Shown piece by piece: positions 1-5,991 of a stretch of 6,023 nucleotides of DNA (its first letter is position 1; every line of letters begins with the position of its first letter). Below the pieces are notes generated by a model. It was not told where the DNA came from, made no database searches, and worked only from the letters and a program-made list of their open reading frames with translations. The position numbers and the translations under genes were made by a program. This DNA comes from Gammaproteobacteria bacterium (GTDB lineage Bacteria; Pseudomonadota; Gammaproteobacteria; Arenicellales; Poriferihabitantaceae): positions 1-6,023 of the forward strand of contig JAHRAW010000234.1 in assembly GCA_020027415.1 (NCBI GenBank), in the 5' to 3' direction.

Positions 1-709
1 TAAAATCTTTTGCTAACACAAACAAGCGTTGTTTGTCGTTCGCCGCTTTAATGCTGTCTTTTTCATTGTCAGCGGTGGCGATTTGGAAACAGACTCGGCG
101 TTGCTTGCCGGCGTCGCCGACAATGAAAGCGTAGGATGCATAATTTTCAGTGGTCTTAATGTAGTATTGGTCTGAGTTCGCCCAGTGCAGTTTTACTTCT
201 TCGCCGTTGTAGGGAATGGCGTATGCTTCTTTACCGCTTCCTTTGTAGCGGCGCAACGACATAAAATCGCCTTCGTCATAGTAGCGGGCGAAAAAATTGC
301 AGAGGTGGTTATAGGTTTCCGCTTCGGTTTTTTGGGTGGCTTGAATGCGGCGGCGTAATTCTTCTTCATTCACTTTTATAGTCGGTTCAAATTCTTGGAT
401 TGCTTGACCATCAAGTTGGTTAACCGCGTTTCTGGCTTTGGCGATTTTGGCTTGCGTTGTTTCGGCGTCGCGGTCGGCAACTTCCCTCAGTGTTTTGGTG
501 ACTTGCGGGAGCAGTTGTTCATTCATAAATTTTTCAACCGCGGCACTTTTGTGCGCCATGATGCGATACAAGCCAAAATCCAAATCGCCGCGGTGCAACT
601 GAAAGAGTTCGCGCAGTTTCTCCCTGAGTTTGGCAATGTTGGTTTCGGCTTCCTGGCTGCGCTGGCGCGGTTGCGCGGCGGAGTCCGTAATTTGGGAGTC
701 GGCGTTCAT
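1..709 (-). CDS. N-terminal part of a large site-specific DNA methyltransferase (type III Mod-like), cut by the window edge
   Basis: Reading leftward from the ATG at 709-707, the frame stays open for 236 codons and runs off the window. Visible landmarks are GDLDFGLYRIM (residues 41-51), FFARYYDEGDFMSLRRYK (139-156) and EEVKLHWANSDQYYIKTTE (170-188). I recognise this pattern from the N-terminal region of large adenine-specific methyltransferases often annotated as type III or 'site-specific DNA-methyltransferase', which sit beside a helicase/restriction subunit. The catalytic motifs (DPPY-type and the FxGxG SAM site) would lie further left, so activity cannot be judged. Residues 66-130 are charged and Ala/Gln/Glu-rich and look helical, possibly coiled coil. 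The ATG is the only start before an in-frame stop (TAA at 733-731). No Shine-Dalgarno sequence precedes it. It lies 34 bases downstream of the esterase in the same direction. GC is about 47.5% over positions 1-360, lower than the neighbours, which suggests acquisition by transfer. The family call is from memory of conserved motifs, not from a search. Confidence 0.68.
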   Translation of the reverse strand, partial: MNADSQITDSAAQPRQRSQEAETNIAKLREKLRELFQLHRGDLDFGLYRIMAHKSAAVEKFMNEQLLPQVTKTLREVADRDAETTQAKIAKARNAVNQLDGQAIQEFEPTIKVNEEELRRRIQATQKTEAETYNHLCNFFARYYDEGDFMSLRRYKGSGKEAYAIPYNGEEVKLHWANSDQYYIKTTENYASYAFIVGDAGKQRRVCFQIATADNEKDSIKAANDKQRLFVLAKDF

Positions 710-743
710 GGCGGCAGTGTAACAGAAAAATTACGGCGGGCGG

Positions 744-1433
744 CTATGCGGATAGGTGCGCGCGCAGGAAGTCGGCTAGGTCGGCGATTTGTTCAGTGGA
801 GACATTGTGTTGAATTGGGTATTCGCGCCAGGCAACGGAATATCCGCAACTCGTTAATTGTTGTTTGCCGGCGCGCGCTAATTGAATTGGAATAAGCGGG
901 TCGTGGTTGCCGTGCGCCATGAAGATTGGGGTGTGTTGGTTGGCGGCGGTTTTTTCGGCGGCGAGCGATTCGGCAAGCGGCAGGTAGGCGGATAGGATAA
1001 TCAGCCCGGCGACTCGTTGCGCAAAGCGTACGCCGGTATGCAACGCCAACGCGCCGCCTTGTGAGAAGCCGCCGAGAAAAATGTTTTCGCATGCGATGCC
1101 GCGCTGATTTTCTTGCGCAATGAGGCGGCGCAAGATGGTTGCCGACTGCTCAATGCCGACGCGATCTTGGCGGTGGGTGAAATCCATGCTGAGCAGGTCG
1201 TACCAACCGCGCATTTGCATGTTGCCGTTGATGGTGATGGCGCGCTTGGGCGCATGCGGGAAAATAAAGCGCAGCGGCGTTTGTGCGGGCATGCGTAAAG
1301 CCGGCACGATGGACGCAAAGTCGTTGCCGTCGGCGCCAAGCCCATGCAACCAGATAACTGTGCCAAGCGGATTGGCGCCGCTTTGTATTTCCAGCGGCGG
1401 CGCGCCAAGCGGGTCGGGTTGTAGATTTAACAC
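744..1433 (-). CDS. Carboxylesterase/phospholipase family alpha/beta hydrolase (EstB-like)
   Basis: A 229-residue protein of the family that also holds Pseudomonas EstB and acyl-protein thioesterases (usual length about 215-230). It is expected to hydrolyse short-chain carboxylic esters or thioesters in the cytoplasm; the natural substrate is unknown, as for most bacterial members. No signal peptide is visible. Landmarks in order are the oxyanion-hole segment VIWLHGLGADGNDF (26-39), PHAPKRAITINGNMQMRGWYD (59-79, a family hallmark), the nucleophile elbow GFSQGG (122-127, Ser124), the acid loop HGNHDP (174-179, Asp178) and YPIQHNVS (205-212, His209), where relatives usually have YPMGH. The triad is complete, so the enzyme is probably active. 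The start is GTG at 1433-1431. The upstream frame has only a stop (TAG at 1475-1473) and no other start. A nearby ATG in another frame hints at an alternative history (see findings). No Shine-Dalgarno sequence is seen. The gene is divergent from the efflux operon and is followed after 34 bases by the methyltransferase. Confidence 0.93.
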   Translation of the reverse strand: MLNLQPDPLGAPPLEIQSGANPLGTVIWLHGLGADGNDFASIVPALRMPAQTPLRFIFPHAPKRAITINGNMQMRGWYDLLSMDFTHRQDRVGIEQSATILRRLIAQENQRGIACENIFLGGFSQGGALALHTGVRFAQRVAGLIILSAYLPLAESLAAEKTAANQHTPIFMAHGNHDPLIPIQLARAGKQQLTSCGYSVAWREYPIQHNVSTEQIADLADFLRAHLSA

Positions 1434-1481
1434 GGCGGCGTTTGAGTCATGATGCGTCGCAGGCTGCCGCGCCTATTTTTC

Positions 1482-1510
1482 ACGAGATTGGCAGCTGAGG
1501 TTAATGTCAA
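1482..1510 (-). promoter_or_regulatory. Candidate promoter for the esterase
   Basis: On the minus strand a perfect -35 box TTGACA lies at 1510-1505. Seventeen bases on is a weak -10, TCTCGT (1487-1482), which matches the TATAAT consensus at 3 of 6 positions. Transcription would start near 1475, giving a leader of about 40 bases to the GTG. The good -35 is the only strong element. The weak -10 suggests low or activator-dependent expression, or that the real -10 is elsewhere. It is found by eye only. Confidence 0.35.
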
Positions 1511-1517
1511 CTTTAAT
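1488..1517 (+). promoter_or_regulatory. Candidate sigma-70 promoter for the efflux operon
   Basis: TTGGCA (1488-1493, 5 of 6 to TTGACA) and TTTAAT (1512-1517, 5 of 6 to TATAAT) are separated by 18 bases. This is the best promoter-like pair I found in the intergenic region on the plus strand. Transcription would begin near 1524, leaving an untranslated leader of about 120 bases before the adaptor ATG at 1647. It overlaps the candidate esterase promoter on the other strand, so the two polymerases would compete for the same DNA. Confidence 0.45.
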
Positions 1518-1521
1518 AACC
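1499..1521. repeat. Imperfect inverted repeat, possible operator
   Basis: GGTTA (1499-1503) and TAACC (1517-1521) form 5-base inverted arms around a 13-base AT-rich centre. The repeat covers the spacer and the edge of the -10 of the plus promoter, and the whole -35 of the minus promoter. A dimeric regulator bound here could block both directions. The arms are short and the inner positions mostly do not pair, so it could be chance. No regulator gene is encoded in the window. Confidence 0.25.
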
Positions 1522-1632
1522 CATTGATGAGGGTGAGCGATTCGGCAAAAGGCGGCGACTGCGCAAGCGGTGAAAAGGATAGCGCGCATGCGATATTAAG
1601 GCAAATTAACGCGGCGATTTATCGGCAAGTTC

Positions 1633-1645
1633 AGGGATAATAAGG
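1633..1645 (+). promoter_or_regulatory. Ribosome binding region of the adaptor gene
   Basis: Two purine-rich stretches precede the ATG at 1647: AGGGA (1633-1637), nine bases away and well placed but an imperfect match, and AAGG (1642-1645), which is only one base away and so poorly spaced. It is the only start in the window with anything like a Shine-Dalgarno sequence. Confidence 0.45.
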
Positions 1646-1646
1646 T

Positions 1647-2753
1647 ATGAAAAGAATCAACAACTCGGCTGATGTGCCTCGCTCCAGTTTCGCCATCTCC
1701 GCCATCGCCAGGGTTCTGATAACGCTGTTCGTGATGTTGCTGTGGGCGCCGCGCGGCGGCGCCCAACAAGCCGCGCTGGTGAGCATAGATGTGGTGCGCA
1801 AACAAGCCTTCACCCAAACGCTGCCGATTACCGGTCGGTTGCTCGCCAAGCAAGCCGGCGCCGCCACCGCGCGCATTGACGGCACGGTTGCGGCATTGCA
1901 TGCGCAAGTCGGCGATGTCGTGTTACGCGAGCAAGCATTAGCAACCTTAGACACCGCTACTTTGGAATTGCAACGCGCCCTTGCCGCCGCGCGGTTGCAG
2001 ACCAGCCAAGCTCAGTTGGCGCTTGCCGAACAGCGGGTGCAGCGATTGCACGGCTTAACCGCTAGCGCGGCGATTAGCCAAGCGGCGTATGACGACGCCA
2101 AACAACAGCGCAACATTGCCGCGGCGCGAGAGCAGGAAGCGCAAGCCACCTTAGGGCTTGCCGAACTGGAGATGGGATACGCCGAAATCACCGCCCCATT
2201 TGCCGGGGTGGTGACCGAACGGCTCACCGAAGTGGGCAGTTATCTGAAACGCGGCGATGCGGTGTTGCGGTTGCTGTCCGCGCAACAACTGGAAGCGGAA
2301 GCCGACATCCCATCGCACCGAGTGGGCGGTTTGGCGGTGGGCGATATCATGGAAATGCAATTGGAGAACGGCAGTTTGCACCAGGCGACGGTGCGCGCGA
2401 TTGTCGCCGAAGAAGCCCCCGCCACCCGCACCCGCCGCGTTCGTTTTCACGCCAATTTTGGCGCCGCCGCCGGCTCGTTGGCGGCTGGGCAGAGCCTTCG
2501 CATCTTGATTCCGTTAAGCGCAAAGCGCGACATCGTATCGGTGCATAAAGATGCGGTGGTGCAGCGCGGCGCCGACAGCATTGTGTTCGTGGTGGTGGAT
2601 GAGATTGCGATGCTGCGCAGCGTCCGCATCGGCGAAGCAAGCGGCGGCCGGGTGGAAGTGTTGGACGGATTGCAGCCCGGCGATGCGGTGGTGGTGCGCG
2701 GCAATGAACGCTTGCAGCCCAATCAAAAAGTCGCCATCGCAAACTTCCAATGA
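1647..2753 (+). CDS. RND efflux pump periplasmic adaptor (membrane fusion protein, HlyD/AcrA family)
   Basis: A 368-residue protein that would bridge the inner-membrane permease and an outer-membrane channel. The N-terminus is a probable signal peptide: a basic start, a hydrophobic core VLITLFVMLLW (23-33) and a likely cleavage near GGA-QQ (37-41). There is no lipobox Cys, so it is probably not a lipoprotein. A lipoyl/barrel-sandwich half (about 60-102, ARIDGTVAALHAQVGDVV) is followed by an Ala/Gln-rich alpha-hairpin coiled coil (about 103-175). The second lipoyl half is ITAPFAGVVTERLTEVGSYLKRGD (181-204). A beta-barrel domain (about 213-290) and a membrane-proximal domain (about 291-368, with LDGLQPGDAVVVRGNERLQPNQKV) complete the usual order. 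The length is normal. The ATG at 1647 is chosen because it gives a complete signal peptide. The stop overlaps the permease start (ATGA), which indicates translational coupling. The transported substrate cannot be read from the sequence. Confidence 0.95.
   Translation: MKRINNSADVPRSSFAISAIARVLITLFVMLLWAPRGGAQQAALVSIDVVRKQAFTQTLPITGRLLAKQAGAATARIDGTVAALHAQVGDVVLREQALATLDTATLELQRALAAARLQTSQAQLALAEQRVQRLHGLTASAAISQAAYDDAKQQRNIAAAREQEAQATLGLAELEMGYAEITAPFAGVVTERLTEVGSYLKRGDAVLRLLSAQQLEAEADIPSHRVGGLAVGDIMEMQLENGSLHQATVRAIVAEEAPATRTRRVRFHANFGAAAGSLAAGQSLRILIPLSAKRDIVSVHKDAVVQRGADSIVFVVVDEIAMLRSVRIGEASGGRVEVLDGLQPGDAVVVRGNERLQPNQKVAIANFQ
1743..1765. repeat. Perfect 10-bp inverted repeat (stable hairpin) inside the adaptor's signal-peptide coding region
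   Basis: TGGGCGCCGC (1743-1752) is followed by the 3-base loop GCG and its exact reverse complement GCGGCGCCCA (1756-1765). Nine of the ten pairs are G-C, so the mRNA would form a very stable stem about 100 bases after the start codon. It encodes residues 33-40 (WAPRGGAQ), the end of the signal peptide around the expected cleavage site. No run of T follows, so it is not an intrinsic terminator. It may be a by-product of GC-rich codons or may slow ribosomes during export. Confidence 0.85.
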
Positions 2754-5700
2754 ATCTAATTAGCGCCGCTATCCACCGACCGATTGCGGTGCTTGCCGCC
2801 GTGTTGCTGGTGCTGCTGTTTGGGTTAGTTGCGCTGCAAACCATTCCCATTCAACTGGCGCCGGATGTGGATCGCCCGGTCATCACCATCACCACCCCTT
2901 GGTTCGGCGCCGCGCCGGCTGAGGTGGAACGCGAAATTGTCAACCGCCAAGAAGAACAACTGGCGGGGCTGGAAGGGTTGGTGTCCATCACCGCCAGCGC
3001 GACGCAAGGCGGCGGCATGATCACGCTGGAGTTCAAAGTCGGCACCAATATGGATCGCGCCTTGCTACTGGTCGCCAACCGCCTGGACCGAGTGCCGAAT
3101 TATCCCGCCGAGGTGGAACAGCCGACCTTGGATACCGCCAGTAGCGAAGACAACGCCATTGCTTGGTTCATCGTCAATCAACTCGCGCCCGACTCCAACT
3201 CCAATCCCAATCCCAACGCGCGCCCGATTCACGAATTCGGCGATTTTGTCACGGATGTCATCAAAGAACGGCTTGAGCGCGTGCCCGGAGTCGGGCGGGT
3301 GAATGTGTTTGGCGGCAGCGAACGCGAAATTCATATCATCGTGCAGCCAACCGATTTGGCGCGCTACCGACTCACCGTGGACGATCTCGCCACTGCTCTG
3401 CGCAACGCGAATGTGTCGCTCAGCGCCGGCGATATTGACGAAGGCAAACGGCGGTATGTGGTGCGCACCGAAGGCGAACTGAATGAGTTGGCCGCCATCC
3501 GCCAAGTGCCGTTGCGCGGCAGCGGCGGGCGCGGACGCGTCACCATCGGCGATCTTGCCGAGGTGCGCTTTGGGTACAAAGAACCGCGCGCCACCATTCG
3601 CCAACTCGGACGCGCTTCTATCGCGCTCAGCGCAACGCGCCAGAGCGGCGCGAATGTGATTGAAACCATGCGCGGAATTCGCGCCGTAGTCGCGCAACTC
3701 AACCAATCAGTGGTACCGAAAGCCGGGCTCAGCTTGCAGCAGGTTTATGACGAAACCGTGTATATCAATTCGGCGTTAGCGTTGGTCAAGCAGAATATCT
3801 GGGTGGGCGGCACGTTTGCGGCGCTGATTTTATTGCTGTTCCTGCGCTCGTTGCGCGCCACTTTGGTAATTTCGTTATCCATCCCGGTGTCGGTAATCGG
3901 CGCTTTTGTGGCCATGGCGGCGTTGGGGCGCTCCATCAATGTGATTTCGCTGGCCGGCTTGGCGTTTGCGGTGGGCATGGTGGTGGATGCGGCGATTGTG
4001 GTGCTGGAAAATATCCACCGCCATAAAGAAGCCGGGCATTCTAATGCCAAAGCCGCCTTCCTCGGCGCGCAGCAAGTGTGGGGCGCGGTATTGGTTTCGG
4101 CATTGACCACGGTCATGGTGTTTGTGCCGATTTTGATTATGGAATTGGAGGCGGGGCAGTTATTCCGCGATATTGCGGTTGCCATCGCCGTTGCCGTGTT
4201 GCTGTCGCTGGTGGTTTCCATTACGGTGATTCCGGCGTTGTCAAAGCGATTGCTGAGTGAGGCGCCGCAACCGTCGGCAACGACTCGTCCAACTCACCCA
4301 ATTGAGTTGCCGCTGGTTGACCGGGCGGCGCAACGTTTCACCGCCGCCATCACCGCTTTCACCACGCAAGTGGTGCGCAGCAAAATTTTGGCGTTGGCGA
4401 TTACCGCCGGCATTAGCCTCACCGCTTCACTCAGCGCGTGGTATCTGTTGCCGAACCTGGAATACCTGCCGGAAGGCAATCGCAACTTGCTGTTTGGCAT
4501 CATCATTCCTCCGCCCGGCTATAACCTTGCCACCACCACCAAGATTGCCGAAGGCATTGAAAACGCGACCCGACCTTTGTGGGCACGCGACCAATACGAT
4601 ATCGCGCGCGCCGATGAACCGCCAAAAATTAAACACTTCTTCTTTGTCGCAACCCAAGCGCGCACTTTTTTAGGCGCGGTGGCGGCGACCCCGGAGCGAG
4701 TCGCCGAACTACAACCGATTTTGAGCGGACCGGTATTCCGCGAACCGGGGACGTTCGGCTTCATCACGCAGCCGTCTATTTTTGGCAACGACATCGGCGG
4801 CGGACGCAAAATTGAACTGGACATCGCCGGCACCGAACTGGAAACCATTTTGCAAGTTGCCAATCGCGTGTTCGGCAAGATTACCGCGCTATTTCCGCGC
4901 GCGCAAGGAAATGCCTGGCGACCGTTACCGGGGCTGGAATTGGGCGCGCCGGAAATTCGCGTCACCCCGCATCGGTTGCGCTTAAACGACAGCGGCGTGA
5001 CCGCCGCGCAACTGGCGCGCAGCCTGGATGTTTTCAACGATGGCTTGCGCGCCACCCAAGCCACCATAGACGGCAAACTGATGGATATCGTGCTGAAAGG
5101 AAAGCAGCAGTTCGCTTATCGCACCCAAGACATCGGCAGTTTGCCCATCGTGGCGGCCGACGGGCGCATCATTCCGGTGGCTTCGGTTGCCGATATCCAA
5201 CTCACCGCCGGACCCACCGAAATTCGCCACCGCGAAAGATTCCGCACCATCACTTTGGAAATTCGCCCGGCGCAGAATGTGCCGCTGGAAACCGCCATCA
5301 ACACCATCCGCGCCGAGGTCATCGCCCCACTGGAAAAACAAGGGCTGCCGCCCGGGGTGAAACTGCGGCTCTCCGGCACCGCCGACGAACTGGTGGAAAC
5401 CAGCAATGCCATGGCGATTAATTTAGCGTTGTCTATGGTGATCGTTTTCTTAGTGATGGCGGTGCTGTTTGAGAGTTTTATTTATCCCTTGATCATCATG
5501 CTGTCGGTGCCGGTGGCCGCCGCCGGCGGAGTCGCCGGCTTGGCGGCGCTTAACTTGTACACTTACCAACCGTTGGACATGCTGACCATGCTCGGCTTTG
5601 TGATTCTGGTCGGCATCGTAGTCAACAATGCAATTTTGTTAGTGCATCAAACCCTGCATCATATTCGCCAAGAAAACATGCCCGCCGAACAAGCCATTCG

Positions 5701-5941
5701 CCGCGCCACGCAAAACCGCATCCGCCCGATTTTCATGTCCACCTTAACCAGCGTATTCGGCATGCTGCCGCTGGTGCTGTTCCCCGGCGCCGGCTCGGAG
5801 TTATACCGCGGACTCGGCTCAGTGGTAGTCGGCGGCTTAAGCCTATCGGCGCTCATCACCTTGCTAATCGTGCCGTCCATGATGGCGCTGTTAGTTGCGC
5901 CATTGGAAGCGCGGCGAATGCGTGTTCAAACTGACAAGTAA
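2750..5941 (+). CDS. RND-family inner-membrane efflux permease (AcrB-like, COG0841 type)
   Basis: A 1063-residue proton-driven exporter, normal in length for AcrB-type proteins, expected to act as a trimer with the adaptor encoded just upstream. TM1 is about 11-30. A first periplasmic porter domain follows (about 31-345, with PGVGRVNVFGG at 179-189). TM2-TM7 lie at about 351-366, 370-391, 396-420, 444-465, 473-496 and 545-567. A second periplasmic domain spans about 568-888, and TM8-TM12 lie at about 889-909, 911-935, 944-967, 993-1011 and 1021-1050. TM4 has VGMVVDAAIVVLENI with a single Asp413 where AcrB has Asp407-Asp408. TM10 has VNNAILLV with Asn959 where AcrB has Lys940. This differs from classic AcrB but resembles other COG0841 branches, so substrate and coupling may differ. 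The ATG lies inside the adaptor stop (ATGA), without its own Shine-Dalgarno sequence. Some metal-exporting RNDs also have a single TM4 Asp, but I see no other metal-specific signature, so a multidrug or lipophilic substrate is only the default guess. Confidence 0.95.
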   Translation: MNLISAAIHRPIAVLAAVLLVLLFGLVALQTIPIQLAPDVDRPVITITTPWFGAAPAEVEREIVNRQEEQLAGLEGLVSITASATQGGGMITLEFKVGTNMDRALLLVANRLDRVPNYPAEVEQPTLDTASSEDNAIAWFIVNQLAPDSNSNPNPNARPIHEFGDFVTDVIKERLERVPGVGRVNVFGGSEREIHIIVQPTDLARYRLTVDDLATALRNANVSLSAGDIDEGKRRYVVRTEGELNELAAIRQVPLRGSGGRGRVTIGDLAEVRFGYKEPRATIRQLGRASIALSATRQSGANVIETMRGIRAVVAQLNQSVVPKAGLSLQQVYDETVYINSALALVKQNIWVGGTFAALILLLFLRSLRATLVISLSIPVSVIGAFVAMAALGRSINVISLAGLAFAVGMVVDAAIVVLENIHRHKEAGHSNAKAAFLGAQQVWGAVLVSALTTVMVFVPILIMELEAGQLFRDIAVAIAVAVLLSLVVSITVIPALSKRLLSEAPQPSATTRPTHPIELPLVDRAAQRFTAAITAFTTQVVRSKILALAITAGISLTASLSAWYLLPNLEYLPEGNRNLLFGIIIPPPGYNLATTTKIAEGIENATRPLWARDQYDIARADEPPKIKHFFFVATQARTFLGAVAATPERVAELQPILSGPVFREPGTFGFITQPSIFGNDIGGGRKIELDIAGTELETILQVANRVFGKITALFPRAQGNAWRPLPGLELGAPEIRVTPHRLRLNDSGVTAAQLARSLDVFNDGLRATQATIDGKLMDIVLKGKQQFAYRTQDIGSLPIVAADGRIIPVASVADIQLTAGPTEIRHRERFRTITLEIRPAQNVPLETAINTIRAEVIAPLEKQGLPPGVKLRLSGTADELVETSNAMAINLALSMVIVFLVMAVLFESFIYPLIIMLSVPVAAAGGVAGLAALNLYTYQPLDMLTMLGFVILVGIVVNNAILLVHQTLHHIRQENMPAEQAIRRATQNRIRPIFMSTLTSVFGMLPLVLFPGAGSELYRGLGSVVVGGLSLSALITLLIVPSMMALLVAPLEARRMRVQTDK
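3194..3217 (+). repeat. Four tandem YCCAAY hexamers within the permease gene
   Basis: TCCAAC-TCCAAT-CCCAAT-CCCAAC encode SNSNPNPN (residues 149-156) in the first porter domain, just before the helix leading to the conserved PGVGRVNVFGG segment. In AcrB the equivalent position is a surface loop, so the repeat probably lengthens an exposed loop. The in-frame hexamers could expand or contract without a frameshift. Confidence 0.6.
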
Positions 5942-5979
5942 ACAATACAACGTGGTAGCATTAACCGCCATTTCATGCT

Positions 5980-5985
5980 TAAAAT
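5980..5985 (+). promoter_or_regulatory. Candidate -10 box for the right-edge gene
   Basis: TAAAAT (5980-5985) matches TATAAT at 5 of 6 positions. No convincing -35 lies 16-18 bases upstream. Transcription from it would start at about 5992, exactly the ATG of the right-edge reading frame, so the mRNA would be leaderless or nearly so. This agrees with the lack of a Shine-Dalgarno sequence there. I see no intrinsic terminator between the permease stop and this point, so read-through from the efflux operon is also possible. Confidence 0.25.
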
Positions 5986-5991
5986 ATCACC

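Noticed and set aside
710..743. Possible terminator or promoter between esterase and methyltransferase
   Set aside because: Only a 4-bp GTAA/TTAC pairing around a T-rich loop is visible, and there is no -35/-10 pair; co-transcription of the two genes is as likely.
395..895. A 166-codon plus-strand open frame across the methyltransferase and esterase region
   Set aside because: It is antisense to two genes with clear family motifs, crosses both of them, and shows no recognisable domain; it is explained as a shadow frame.
1524..1529. TTGATG as a second -35 box for the efflux operon
   Set aside because: No acceptable -10 sequence lies 16-18 bases downstream (the region reads CAAAAGG).
3065..3706. 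A 213-codon minus-strand open frame within the permease gene
   Set aside because: It lies entirely opposite well-conserved RND porter sequence and arises from GC-rich third positions; the His/Gly/Ala-rich composition is typical of a shadow frame.
5957..5979. Possible terminator after the permease (AGCAT at 5957-5961 and ATGCT at 5975-5979)
   Set aside because: The stem is only 5 bp with a 13-base loop, AT-rich, and not followed by a T run.
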